From contig NZ_FNYZ01000015.1 in assembly GCF_900109095.1 (NCBI RefSeq), forward strand, positions 1-64,000: a DNA stretch of 64,000 nt, given 5' to 3'. Made by a program: the position numbers and the translations under genes. This DNA comes from Sphingobium sp. AP50. GTDB lineage: Bacteria; Pseudomonadota; Alphaproteobacteria; Sphingomonadales; Sphingomonadaceae. The notes under the pieces are model-generated. The model saw only the letters and a list, made by a program, of their open reading frames with translations, searched no databases and was not told the origin of the DNA. This document shows, piece by piece, positions 33,166 through 41,697 of the stretch (position 1 is the stretch's first letter; each line of letters opens with the position of its first letter).

Positions 33166-34035
33166 TTGGAACTCAAGACCCTCATCGGCGAACCCTGGTC
33201 GGATTACGGCCTGCTTGATTCGGGCGACGGACGAAAGCTGGAGCGCTATGGCCGCTTCCGCTTCATCCGCCCCGAACCGCAGGCGATGTGGAAGCCGGCG
33301 ACGACCGACTGGAAGGCCGACGGCGAATTCATCCCCGGATCGGACGAGGATGGCGGCGGCCGCTGGTATTATGACAAGCCGGTCCCGGCCGAAGGCTGGC
33401 CGCTGCACTGGAAGGAAGTGACCTTCCAGTCGAATTGCACGCCCTTCCGCCATCTGGGTTTCTTCCCCGACATGGCGCCGATCTGGGACGAACTGCGCGC
33501 CAGCTATGCCGACAAGCCGGACGCAGAGGTGATGAACCTGTTCGGCTATACCGGCGTCGGCACGCTGGCCCTGTCGGCCGGTGGCGCGCGCATGGTCCAT
33601 GTCGATGCATCGAAGAAATCGGTGGCGCAGGCCCGTGCAAACGCCGCACTCTCCGGCATGGAAGACAAGCCCGTCCGCTGGATCGTGGAGGACGCCGCCA
33701 AGTTCGTCGCCCGCGAAGTGCGCCGCAACCGCCGCTATGACGGCATATTGCTCGATCCGCCCAAATATGGTCGCGGCCCCGATGGTGAAGTCTGGCGCCT
33801 GGAGGAGGATCTCCCCGGCCTGATCGCCAATTGCCGCGCGCTGCTGGACGCCGACAGCCGTTTCCTGTTCCTGACCGTCTATGCCGTGCGCATGTCGGCG
33901 CTGGCGATCGGCGAATTGCTGCGTCAGGCCTTTGCCGACCTGCCCGGCACGGTCGATGCGGGTGAACTGGCCGTGCGGGAAGAGGCGCGCGGCATCGCGC
34001 TGCCCACCGCCATCTGGGCACGCTGGCGCCGCTAG
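33166..34035 (+). CDS. Class I SAM-dependent methyltransferase (RlmI/K-like)
   Basis: Cytosolic methyltransferase of 289 residues. SAM-binding motif NLFGYTGVGTLALSAGGA (about 125-142) and catalytic-region motif LDPPKYGRG (about 197-205) resemble the RlmI/RlmK rRNA cytosine/guanine methyltransferase domain, without the PUA domain, so an RNA substrate is likely but unproven. The frame opens with TTG at 33166, six bases after the thrC stop, so co-translation with thrC is plausible. Confidence 0.85.
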   Translation: MELKTLIGEPWSDYGLLDSGDGRKLERYGRFRFIRPEPQAMWKPATTDWKADGEFIPGSDEDGGGRWYYDKPVPAEGWPLHWKEVTFQSNCTPFRHLGFFPDMAPIWDELRASYADKPDAEVMNLFGYTGVGTLALSAGGARMVHVDASKKSVAQARANAALSGMEDKPVRWIVEDAAKFVAREVRRNRRYDGILLDPPKYGRGPDGEVWRLEEDLPGLIANCRALLDADSRFLFLTVYAVRMSALAIGELLRQAFADLPGTVDAGELAVREEARGIALPTAIWARWRR

Positions 34036-34145
34036 AGCATTTTGAAGTCATCTGGAACAGATGACGGCTCGCAAAATGCGGAAAACAAAAGACTCCTGGA
34101 GCATGATGCGGCTCAATCCAAGCGCATCATGCTCCAGGCCTGCGA
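34036..34145. repeat. Intergenic palindromic element with GAGCAT cores
   Basis: Two consecutive imperfect hairpins. The first has GAGCATTTTG and CGCAAAATGC arms. The second is a near-perfect 16-bp stem built on CCTGGAGCATGATGCG and its complement near 34094-34138. This resembles the GAGCATGAT-type intergenic repeats widespread in alphaproteobacteria. It lies between the methyltransferase gene and the GGDEF gene and could end transcription. Confidence 0.65.
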
Positions 34146-34223
34146 TGCGGCGAGCCGTGCCGCATCTTCCTTTATTCACAGTGACGTGACTGATATTGTT
34201 GCGACTCACAATCAGGGTCGCCC

Positions 34224-36101
34224 ATGTTCTCGTCTCTCACCGCCAGGATCGCCACTTTCGGCCTGCTGGTCATGCTGGCCCTGCTGGCGCTTATCTGGAT
34301 GCTGGTCGATGCGTCGATCCAGACCCGCGACAGCTTCCGCTGGGTCACGCATTCGGCGCAGGTGATCGAGACGATGGACGACGCCTTCGCCGCTTTGCGC
34401 GAAGCCGAATCGGGTCAGCGTGGTTTCGTCCTCACCCGTAACGCCAGTTTCGCGGACTCCGTCGATGCCCGTATCAGGGACGCGCATCAGGCTGTCGGCC
34501 AGGTCGTTACCCTGACGGCCGACAATCCCGCCCAGAATGCGCGCGCCCGCGAAGTCGGGACGCTGGTCGAACGGCGCATCGCCATGCTGCGCGGCACGAT
34601 CGATCAGGCCCGACGGGGCGATTTCGATCAGGCGCGGGCCGTGATCGCCAGCGGCGGCGGCCGCGACCTGATGGCCATGGTGTCGCTGCGGGTCGACAGT
34701 TTCCTGATCGAGGAACGGGCGCTGCGCACCAGCCGGATCGAGGCTGCGGACCATCGCCTCGCCTGGGTCCGCAAGCTGGCGCTCGTCGGTGGCCCGCTGC
34801 TCGCGCTGCTGATCCTCTCCATCTCCCTGCTCTTCATCTGGGGCATCCGCCGACCCGCCGGTCTCATCCGTCAGGCGATGACCGCGCTGGGGCAGGGGGA
34901 GCGGGACGTGCGCGTCACCGAACCGATGGGATCGCGCGAGTTTGAAGAGCTGGCGGACGGCTATAACGCCATGGCCGACCAGCTACAGGCCGCCATCGCC
35001 GATCAGGGACGCAGCGAGCGGGAACTCAAGGCCGCCCATGCCGAACTGATGAACAACAGCGATACGCTGCGGGAACGGGGTGAGGTGATCGAACTGCTGG
35101 GCGGCATGGCGCACCGCATGCAGGCCGCCCGCACGGACGAGGAACTGGCGCAGGTGATCGGCGTGTTCGTGCCGCGCGTGCTGCCCGGCATTCCCGGTGG
35201 CCTTTATGCCCATAATAACAGCCGCAATCTGCTGATCCCGATTGCGGGATGGAGCGGCTATGTCCCGCGCGCAGAGGGCTTCGCGCCGGACCAGTGCTGG
35301 GCCTTGCGTCGCGGGCAGAGCCATTTCGTCGCCGAGCCGGGCGGCGACATTGTTTGCGCCCATGTCGAGTCCGACACCATCTATCATTGCGAGCCTTTGC
35401 TGGCCGGTGGTGAAGTGATCGGCACTCTCTATCTTCAGGGCGTAGTCGGCGAAGAACATCGCTTCCGCCTGACCGTGATGGCGGAAAATATCAGCTCCGC
35501 GCTGGTCAACCACCGCCTCCAGCGCGGCCTTCGCGAACAGACGATCCGCGATCCGCTGACCGGCCTGTTCAACCGCCGCTATATGGAGGAGGCGCTGGCG
35601 ATCGAGATCGCCCGCTCGCGCCGGTCCGGCATCCCGCTCAGTGTGGTCATGTGCGACGTCGATCATTTCAAGCGGTTCAACGATGAATTCGGCCATGATG
35701 CCGGGGACAGCGTGCTTCAGTCGGTGGCCAGCGAAATGCGCAGCCGTTTCCGCGATGGCGACATCGTCTGCCGCTATGGTGGGGAAGAATTCACCATCAT
35801 CGCGCCCGGCACCACCGCGCAGGCGCTGTCGGCGCGGGTCGAACTGCTCCGCAAGAGCATCAGCGAAATCGTGCTGAAACAGGGAGGACGCGCGCTGGGA
35901 TCGACCAGCATGTCCTTCGGCATCGCGACCTGGGCGGAACCCATGGCGCGAGACGGATCGACCCTGTTGCAGGCCGCCGACGCCGCGCTCTATCGCGCCA
36001 AGCGGGGCGGCCGCAATCGCATCATCCTCGACATGCCGGTTGTCGATGACGGCGGTGACAGCGATTCGAAGCCGGCCCCGGCTCAGGCAAGCGTCAGGTA
36101 A
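34224..36101 (+). CDS. CHASE3-HAMP-GAF-GGDEF diguanylate cyclase
   Basis: Membrane-bound c-di-GMP synthase, 625 residues. Order: transmembrane helix (about 8-27), CHASE3 periplasmic domain (about 35-170, with REAESGQRGFVLT), second helix (about 188-208), HAMP (about 210-265), a coiled segment, a GAF-like domain (about 295-430), and GGDEF (about 445-605). The active site is GGEEF at 519-523, and a product-inhibition RxxD site (RDGD, 510-513) stands five residues before it, so the enzyme should be active and feedback-controlled. It makes c-di-GMP in response to an unknown signal. Confidence 0.92.
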   Translation: MFSSLTARIATFGLLVMLALLALIWMLVDASIQTRDSFRWVTHSAQVIETMDDAFAALREAESGQRGFVLTRNASFADSVDARIRDAHQAVGQVVTLTADNPAQNARAREVGTLVERRIAMLRGTIDQARRGDFDQARAVIASGGGRDLMAMVSLRVDSFLIEERALRTSRIEAADHRLAWVRKLALVGGPLLALLILSISLLFIWGIRRPAGLIRQAMTALGQGERDVRVTEPMGSREFEELADGYNAMADQLQAAIADQGRSERELKAAHAELMNNSDTLRERGEVIELLGGMAHRMQAARTDEELAQVIGVFVPRVLPGIPGGLYAHNNSRNLLIPIAGWSGYVPRAEGFAPDQCWALRRGQSHFVAEPGGDIVCAHVESDTIYHCEPLLAGGEVIGTLYLQGVVGEEHRFRLTVMAENISSALVNHRLQRGLREQTIRDPLTGLFNRRYMEEALAIEIARSRRSGIPLSVVMCDVDHFKRFNDEFGHDAGDSVLQSVASEMRSRFRDGDIVCRYGGEEFTIIAPGTTAQALSARVELLRKSISEIVLKQGGRALGSTSMSFGIATWAEPMARDGSTLLQAADAALYRAKRGGRNRIILDMPVVDDGGDSDSKPAPAQASVR

Positions 36102-36466
36102 ATTTCCGCCTCGATCACCCAGTCGCCGCCGCTATCGCGCCACTTCGCGCTATAATCGCCCGACGCCTGCACCACGCCATCGACGGCGCCCTGCCAGCGG
36201 CCATGTTCCATGGCGATCGGCTCGACGGGCGACACGATGATCCGGTCGGGCGTGCGGGTGTAGATCATCCGCGCCTTCGCCGCGAACTCGCGCTTCCAGG
36301 CCATCAACTGCGCTTTTCGCCCGCTGATCACCGCGCTGTCCGTGCCCGTCACCATTACGACGTTCATGGCCAGCAGCGGCCCGATCGCGTTCAGGTCAGC
36401 CTCAGCCAAGGCGCGATTGAAGGTCGCACGCGCCATGCGAATGGCCAGATCGGCGGCAGCGGTCAT
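36083..36466 (-). CDS. SnoaL/NTF2-like fold protein (DUF4440 type)
   Basis: About 127 residues with the alpha+beta barrel pattern of NTF2-like proteins (FNRALAEADLNAIGPLLA, then a C-terminal DWVIEAEIYL). Such proteins are binding proteins or small enzymes, and the function here is unknown. The 3' end overlaps the convergent diguanylate cyclase gene by 19 bases. The start at 36466 or two codons earlier are both possible. Confidence 0.7.
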   Translation of the reverse strand: MTAAADLAIRMARATFNRALAEADLNAIGPLLAMNVVMVTGTDSAVISGRKAQLMAWKREFAAKARMIYTRTPDRIIVSPVEPIAMEHGRWQGAVDGVVQASGDYSAKWRDSGGDWVIEAEIYLTLA

Positions 36467-36481
36467 AATCAAAATCCAGGT

Positions 36482-36556
36482 GCCGTTCGTTTCGAGCGCA
36501 GTCGAGAAACGAGAAGGATGCGCTATCCGCTTCTCGACAGGCTCGAAGCGAACGGA
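36482..36556. repeat. Intergenic hairpin repeat, family 3
   Basis: CCGTTCGTTTCGAGCGCAGT and GACAGGCTCGAAGCGAACGG form outer arms, with inner arms CGAGAAACGAG and CGCTTCTCG. Other members are at 21190-21252, 54580-54606 (single arm) and 62809-62927. Confidence 0.8.
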
Positions 36557-36565
36557 GGGGAAGAA

Positions 36566-36868
36566 TTACCCGCACCGCGCGGACGTAACCACCATAGCCT
36601 CATCATAGCTGACGGTCAGCCGGTCGGGACGGAAATCCATCGTCATCGCCATGCCCGGTGCGCCCCAGCGCAGCGTCTTGGCGCCCGAAGCCTGGAGCAG
36701 TTCCGCGCCCAGTTCCGCGCTCGCCTTCTGCCCGACGAACCGGTCCAGCCCGTCATTGCGGCAAGGCCCCTCGGAGGATGCGGCGGGCGGCGTCTCCGGT
36801 CCCTGACCATTGGCCCCCGCACAGGCGGCGAGCGGCAGCGCCATCAACCCCACAAACGCCATCCGCAT
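36566..36868 (-). CDS. Inhibitor I78-family lipoprotein
   Basis: About 100 residues. A short signal peptide ends in the lipobox LAAC, so it should be an outer- or inner-membrane lipoprotein. The mature part matches peptidase inhibitor I78 proteins (DRFVGQKAS, then RWGAPGMAMTMDFRPDRLTV), which protect against serine proteases. The start at 36868 is chosen because it gives a proper lipoprotein signal. It lies 12 bases downstream of rnd on the same strand. Confidence 0.75.
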   Translation of the reverse strand: MRMAFVGLMALPLAACAGANGQGPETPPAASSEGPCRNDGLDRFVGQKASAELGAELLQASGAKTLRWGAPGMAMTMDFRPDRLTVSYDEAMVVTSARCG

Positions 36869-36879
36869 CTCGCATCTCC

Positions 36880-38046
36880 TCATTCGGTGCGCGTCATCTT
36901 CAACCGGCCATTCTTGACCGCAAAGGCCATGCGGCCCTCGACCAGATCAACCGCGTCCCGGCCAAATTGTTCATAACGCCAGCCCTGCAGGATCGAGAGG
37001 CCCTCCCGCACGCCCGCCGCCAGCGCATCGATATCGTCCGTCCGCGCGATCAGCCGCGCCGCGACATTGATGTCGCGCGAGCGAATCTTGAGCAGCAGCT
37101 TCAGCAAATCCGCCACCAGCGCGCCGTCCTTGCCCAGACCCGGCCGCTTGGGATCGCGCTCAGGCATCTCGTCCTTGCCCAGCGGCTGATGCTTGGCCAG
37201 CGCGTTCATCAGCCGCGCGCCGATATCATTGCTCCGCCATGTCGCGCTCAACCCGCGTACCTTGCCCAGATCCTCCTGCGTGCGCGGCGGATGGCTGGCG
37301 ATATCGGCCAGCGTCTCATCCTTCACGATGCGCCCGCGGGGCAGATTCTTGTCCTGCGCCTCGATCTCGCGCCATGCCGCCAGCGCCTTCAGCCGACCCA
37401 AAACGTCGGACTTCTTGCTGGCGATGCGCACGCGCTGCCATGCCTGCGACGGATCATTTTCATAATGGCTGGGATCGCTGATCCGCTCCATTTCCTGATC
37501 CAGCCAGTCGCCGCGCCCGGTCTTGCGCAATTCTTCCAGCATCTTGGGGAAGATCTGGATGAGGTAGGTGACGTCGCCGATCGCATAGTCGATCTGTCGC
37601 TTGTCCAGCGGCCGCCGCGCCCAGTCGGTAAAGCGCGCGCCCTTGTCCAGCTGCACGCCCATCCACGCATCGACCAGATTGCCATAACCGATCTGCTCGC
37701 CCAGCCCCAGCGCCATGGCCGCAATCTGCGTGTCGAACATCGGATGCGGCGTCTTGCCGGTCAGGTTGTGGACAATCTCGATATCCTGCCCGCCGGCATG
37801 GAAGACCTTGAGCACATCCTCATTATTGACCAGCAGGTCCAGCAGCGGCTTCATGTCCAGCCCCTGCGCCTTCGGGTCGATCGCCGCGGCTTCGTGCGGG
37901 TCTGCAACCTGCACCAGGCACAGTTCGGGCCAATAGCTATTTTCCCGCATGAATTCGGTATCGACGGCGATGTACGGGGATTTCGCAATGCGGGCGCAGA
38001 AATCGGCAAGGGTCTTGCTGTCGGTAATCAGCGGATGAATTTGCAT
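36880..38046 (-). CDS. rnd: Ribonuclease D
   Basis: A 3'-5' exoribonuclease of about 388 residues involved in tRNA 3' processing. DEDDy exonuclease residues are visible: VDTEF (Asp, Glu), HAGGQDIE (Asp), and DYAIGDVTYL (Tyr and Asp). HRDC helices follow. The start at 38046 gives the usual N-terminus; a frame from 38085 adds 13 atypical residues. It is divergent from aspS. Confidence 0.92.
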   Translation of the reverse strand: MQIHPLITDSKTLADFCARIAKSPYIAVDTEFMRENSYWPELCLVQVADPHEAAAIDPKAQGLDMKPLLDLLVNNEDVLKVFHAGGQDIEIVHNLTGKTPHPMFDTQIAAMALGLGEQIGYGNLVDAWMGVQLDKGARFTDWARRPLDKRQIDYAIGDVTYLIQIFPKMLEELRKTGRGDWLDQEMERISDPSHYENDPSQAWQRVRIASKKSDVLGRLKALAAWREIEAQDKNLPRGRIVKDETLADIASHPPRTQEDLGKVRGLSATWRSNDIGARLMNALAKHQPLGKDEMPERDPKRPGLGKDGALVADLLKLLLKIRSRDINVAARLIARTDDIDALAAGVREGLSILQGWRYEQFGRDAVDLVEGRMAFAVKNGRLKMTRTE

Positions 38047-38174
38047 ATGGTCTTCGATCTTATTATGGGCTGGCCCGTCGCTCACGGGCTCGTCAATGCT
38101 TGACAGGACCGGGCATAGCGACGCTGCAACAGTTTGTCATTTCCGTAAAACGAATCTGAAAGATACAAAACGCC

Positions 38175-39971
38175 ATGCACGCCTATCGCACTCACACCTG
38201 CGGCGCCCTGACCCTAGCCGATGTGGGGGGCGAAGTCGGCAATCAGGTCCGCGTATCGGGCTGGGTGCATCGCAAGCGCGATCATGGCGGCGTTCTCTTC
38301 GTCGATCTGCGCGATCATTATGGCATCACCCAGATCGTCGCGAAGGCGGACAGCGATCCGCTCCGTGCGCTGGAAAGCCTGCGCCTTGAATCGGTCGTGA
38401 CTATCGAGGGCGCGGTCGTCGCCCGCGCCGCCGAAGCGATCAACCCCCGCATGGCCACCGGCGAAATCGAAGTCGTAGCCGACGTCGTGACGGTGCTTTC
38501 CATCGCCGCCGAACTGCCGCTGCCGGTGGCGGGCGAGCAGGACTATCCCGAAGATATCCGCCTGCGCTATCGCTTCCTCGATCTGCGTCGCGAAACGCTG
38601 CACGCCAACATCGTCACCCGCACGAAGATCATCCGCGACATGCGCCGCCGCATGGAAGATGTCGGCTTCACCGAATATTCGACGCCGATCCTGACCGCGT
38701 CCTCGCCCGAAGGCGCGCGCGACTTCCTCGTCCCCTCGCGTATCCATGCCGGCAAATTCTACGCCCTGCCGCAGGCGCCCCAGCAATATAAGCAGTTGCT
38801 GATGGTTGCCGGCTTCGACCGCTATTTCCAGATCGCGCCCTGCTTCCGCGACGAAGATCCGCGCGCCGATCGTCTGCCGGGCGAATTCTACCAGCTTGAC
38901 CTCGAAATGAGCTTCGTCACGCAGGAAGATGTCTGGAACACGATGGAGCCGGTCATCGCCCAGGTGTTCGAGGAGTTTGCCGAGGGCAAGCCCGTGACCC
39001 CGGCGGGCAGCTTCCCGCGCATCCCGCACGCCGAAGCCATGCTGAAGTATGGCAGCGACAAGCCCGATCTGCGCAACCCGATCTTGATTCAGGATGTGAC
39101 GGAGCATTTCGTCGGCTCGGGCTTCGGCATCTTCGCTTCGCTGGTCGAAAGCGGCAGCGTGATCCGCGCTATCCCCGCGCCGGGCGCTGGCGCTGGCAGC
39201 CGCAAATTCTTCGACGAGATGAACGTATGGGCGCGCGGCGAAGGCTATTCGGGCCTTGGTTATATCAACATCAAGGATGGTGTGCCCGGCGGCCCCATCG
39301 CCAAGAATCATGGCGAGGAAGCGACCGCCAAGCTGATCGAAGCGCTGGGCCTTGGCCCCAATGACGGCGTCTTCTTCGCCGCCGGCAAGGAATCGCAGGC
39401 GGCCAAGCTCGCCGGCCTCGCCCGTATTCGTGTGGGCGAACAGCTGAACCTGATCGACAAGGATCGGTTCGAACTCTGCTGGATCGTGGACTTCCCCTTC
39501 TACGAATATGATGAGGATTCGAAGTCGATCGACTTCGCCCACAATCCCTTCTCCATGCCGCAGGGTGGTCTGGACGCGCTGAACAATCAGGATCCGCTGA
39601 CGATCAACGCCTATCAATATGACATGGTCTGCAACGGCTTTGAAATCGCATCGGGTTCGATCCGCAACCAGTCGCCCGAACTGATGGTCAAGGCGTTCGA
39701 GAAGGTCGGCCTGTCGCAGCAGGATGTGGAGGAGCGCTTCGGTGGCCTCTACCGCGCCTTCCAGTACGGCGCCCCGCCGCATGGCGGCATGGCGGCTGGC
39801 GTCGACCGCATCGTGATGCTGTTGTGCGGCGCGCAGAATCTGCGCGAAATCACGCTGTTCCCGATGAACCAGCGCGCCGAAGACCTGCTGATGGGCGCCC
39901 CCAGCGCCGCCGAATTCAAGCAGCTGCGCGAACTCCATGTCCGCGTCGTGGAGCCGCAGACGAAGGGCTGA
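38175..39971 (+). CDS. aspS: Aspartyl-tRNA synthetase
   Basis: Class II synthetase of 598 residues, bacterial type, with an N-terminal OB-fold anticodon domain (GWVHRKRDHGGVLFVDLRD), motif 2 (CFRDEDPRADR), the GAD insertion in the middle, and motif 3 (GGMAAGVDRIVMLL). Many alphaproteobacterial enzymes are non-discriminating and charge both tRNA-Asp and tRNA-Asn; this cannot be decided here. A strong terminator follows. Confidence 0.96.
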   Translation: MHAYRTHTCGALTLADVGGEVGNQVRVSGWVHRKRDHGGVLFVDLRDHYGITQIVAKADSDPLRALESLRLESVVTIEGAVVARAAEAINPRMATGEIEVVADVVTVLSIAAELPLPVAGEQDYPEDIRLRYRFLDLRRETLHANIVTRTKIIRDMRRRMEDVGFTEYSTPILTASSPEGARDFLVPSRIHAGKFYALPQAPQQYKQLLMVAGFDRYFQIAPCFRDEDPRADRLPGEFYQLDLEMSFVTQEDVWNTMEPVIAQVFEEFAEGKPVTPAGSFPRIPHAEAMLKYGSDKPDLRNPILIQDVTEHFVGSGFGIFASLVESGSVIRAIPAPGAGAGSRKFFDEMNVWARGEGYSGLGYINIKDGVPGGPIAKNHGEEATAKLIEALGLGPNDGVFFAAGKESQAAKLAGLARIRVGEQLNLIDKDRFELCWIVDFPFYEYDEDSKSIDFAHNPFSMPQGGLDALNNQDPLTINAYQYDMVCNGFEIASGSIRNQSPELMVKAFEKVGLSQQDVEERFGGLYRAFQYGAPPHGGMAAGVDRIVMLLCGAQNLREITLFPMNQRAEDLLMGAPSAAEFKQLRELHVRVVEPQTKG

Positions 39972-39990
39972 TCCGTTCCAACAGCAAATC

Positions 39991-40028
39991 AAAAAGGGGC
40001 GCGGGACCATGGTCCCGCGCCCCTTTTT
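39991..40028 (+). terminator. Intrinsic terminator after aspS
   Basis: A perfect 19-bp palindrome with AAAAAGGGGCGCGGGACC on one arm and its complement on the other, ending in TTTTT. It can act on both strands and isolates the toxin-antitoxin pair downstream from aspS. Confidence 0.95.
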
Positions 40029-40056
40029 ACATCCGTTTCGGACTGATCCTTTCCAC

Positions 40057-40085
40057 CATCCTGTGAAACTGTGGTACACAGGATG
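40057..40085 (+). promoter_or_regulatory. Nested palindromic operator of the VapBC-like pair
   Basis: CATCCTGTG (40057-40065) and CACAGGATG (40077-40085) are perfect 9-bp inverted repeats; inside, CTGTG-gta-CACAG (40069-40081) is a second, overlapping palindrome. The block ends one base before the antitoxin ATG, so a bound dimer or tetramer would cover the ribosome site and promoter end. Autorepression by the ribbon-helix-helix antitoxin is the usual arrangement. Confidence 0.75.
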
Positions 40086-40086
40086 C

Positions 40087-40461
40087 ATGAAGAACGTCAC
40101 CATCGCCCTGGACGACGACACCCATCGCAAGGCGCGCATTCGCGCTGCCGAACTGGGTACGTCGCTGTCGGCGCTGGTGCGGGATTATCTCAATGGCCTC
40201 GCCAACGGCGCCGATCCGCAGGAGGTGTGTGACATGTCCATGCCCTATGCGGCGCCTCCGCCCGACCAGAAACCGGACGGCCCGCCATGGTTGATCGACG
40301 GCAAATGGGTCTACACCCGCGACGGCAAGCCGCGCCAGCCGGGTGCCTTGCGGGACATGTGGATCGCTGATGATTTCAACGAAACGCCCCAATGGCTGCT
40401 CGATGCTTTTGAGGGCAAGGACAATGACCTGCCCTGGCCAGAGCCGCCGCCCAAGACATGA
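40087..40461 (+). CDS. Ribbon-helix-helix-type antitoxin
   Basis: A 124-residue protein starting MKNVTIALDDDTHRKARIRA, a ribbon-helix-helix DNA-binding N-terminus (about 1-45), followed by a long Pro/Trp/Asp-rich tail (about 50-124). The tail is longer than in most such antitoxins and probably wraps the toxin. The start at 40087 lies directly after a nested palindrome. The stop overlaps the toxin start (ATGA). Neutralisation of the PIN toxin and autorepression are inferred from context. Confidence 0.8.
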   Translation: MKNVTIALDDDTHRKARIRAAELGTSLSALVRDYLNGLANGADPQEVCDMSMPYAAPPPDQKPDGPPWLIDGKWVYTRDGKPRQPGALRDMWIADDFNETPQWLLDAFEGKDNDLPWPEPPPKT

Positions 40462-40841
40462 GACTGCTGCTGGATACCCATGTCCTGATCTGGTGGTTGC
40501 GGGACGATCCCAGACTTGGGGCTAAGGCCCGGCGTATCATCGCCGATCCACGGGTACGGGTCATGGCCAGTATCGCGTCGCCATGGGAAATGTCGGTGAA
40601 GTGCCGCATCGGCAAACTGACTGAACGTGGCGCCGACATGCTGGAATGGCTGGATGGGCAGGGTGTCGCAACCCTGCCCATTCGCGCTGCCGATCTGCAT
40701 GCACTGGAAGCTTTGCCACTATTGCATCGCGACCCGTTCGATCATCTCCTCATCGCGCAGGCGCAGGTTGAAGATGCCCGCATCATGACCGATGATGGCC
40801 TGATCCTGCGCTATGGCGTCCCCTGTATCGGAGTGTCCTGA
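40458..40841 (+). CDS. VapC-like PIN-domain toxin
   Basis: A 127-residue PIN ribonuclease with acidic residues D6 (LLLDTH), E44 (PWEMSVK), D92 and D95 (RDPFDHLL) and D112, matching the Sll0205-like PIN group. VapC toxins typically cleave tRNA or rRNA. It is translationally coupled to the antitoxin (ATGA). Two bases after its stop the ppk2 start follows, so ppk2 may be carried on the same transcript. Confidence 0.9.
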   Translation: MRLLLDTHVLIWWLRDDPRLGAKARRIIADPRVRVMASIASPWEMSVKCRIGKLTERGADMLEWLDGQGVATLPIRAADLHALEALPLLHRDPFDHLLIAQAQVEDARIMTDDGLILRYGVPCIGVS

Positions 40842-40842
40842 C

Positions 40843-41625
40843 ATGACCATCGACCTTGCCGACTATGAACAGGGCGCGAAATATAAGGGCGATTATGAGG
40901 CGGACCTTGTCGCCCTCCAGCATCGCCTCGCCAAGATACAGGTCGCCCATATCCTCCACGGCCGGCGCAGCGTCATCCTGCTGGAAGGGTGGGACGCGGC
41001 GGGGAAGGGCGGCATCATCAAGCGACTGAGCGCCGACTGGGACCCGCGCTACTATCAGGTCCATCCCATATCCGCCCCGACGCAGGAGGAGCGCGACCAT
41101 CATTTCCTCTGGCGTTTCTGGACCCGTCTGCCCGCCAGCCGCAACATCGCCATCTTCGACCGTAGCTGGTATGGCCGCGTGCTGGTGGAGCGGGTCGAGG
41201 GCTTTTGCAGCAAGGCCGACTGGAAGCGCGGCTATGACGAGATCAACGCCTTCGAAGCGCAACTGGCGCAGGCCGGCACGAATTTCGTGAAGCTGTTCGT
41301 CCACATCACCCAGAAAGTGCAGGACGAACAGCTCGCCCAGCGGCTCGATACCCCGTGGAAGCGATGGAAGACCGGCGCCGACGATTATCGCAACCGCGCC
41401 CGCCGCGACGATTATCTCGACGCCATGCACGCCATGTTCAAAAAGACCGACAGCAAGATCGCGCCCTGGCAGGTGATCGACAATAACAACCGCAAAGCCG
41501 GCCGGATCGCCGCGCTGACCTATGTCGCCGATCGGCTGGAAAAGCTGGTGCCCATGGATTTCCCCGAAGCCGACCCCGCCGTGGTCAGTCTGGCGCGGGA
41601 GGCATTCGGATATAAAGCGAAGTAA
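40843..41625 (+). CDS. ppk2: Polyphosphate kinase 2 family protein
   Basis: A 260-residue PPK2 domain protein that transfers phosphate between polyphosphate and nucleotides. Walker A is LEGWDAAGKGG (about 46-56) and the Walker B/lid region is FDRSWYGRVLVER (about 105-117). The start at 40843 follows the vapC stop by one base; the frame from 40813 would overlap the toxin gene. A Pho-box-like sequence lies right downstream. Whether it makes or consumes ATP or GTP is not readable from the sequence. Confidence 0.92.
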   Translation: MTIDLADYEQGAKYKGDYEADLVALQHRLAKIQVAHILHGRRSVILLEGWDAAGKGGIIKRLSADWDPRYYQVHPISAPTQEERDHHFLWRFWTRLPASRNIAIFDRSWYGRVLVERVEGFCSKADWKRGYDEINAFEAQLAQAGTNFVKLFVHITQKVQDEQLAQRLDTPWKRWKTGADDYRNRARRDDYLDAMHAMFKKTDSKIAPWQVIDNNNRKAGRIAALTYVADRLEKLVPMDFPEADPAVVSLAREAFGYKAK

Positions 41626-41634
41626 ATCAGTTAC

Positions 41635-41652
41635 TTGTCATAAAAGTGTCAT
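41635..41652 (+). promoter_or_regulatory. Pho box (PhoB-binding site)
   Basis: TTGTCAT (41635-41641) and GTGTCAT (41646-41652) are two 7-bp half-sites in direct orientation, offset by 11 bp with an AAAA spacer, which is the layout of the PhoB consensus CTGTCAT-n4-CTGTCAT. The site ends 45 bases before the ATG of the chemotaxis-type transducer, a suitable distance for activation. Confidence 0.7.
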
Positions 41653-41697
41653 GAAATTCTAACGCGGCATTTACCATTCAGGCGTTAGGTCGGCGTC

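Noticed and set aside
38214..40139. 641-residue minus-strand open frame opposite aspS
   Set aside because: Shadow of a clear aspartyl-tRNA synthetase gene, running through its terminator.
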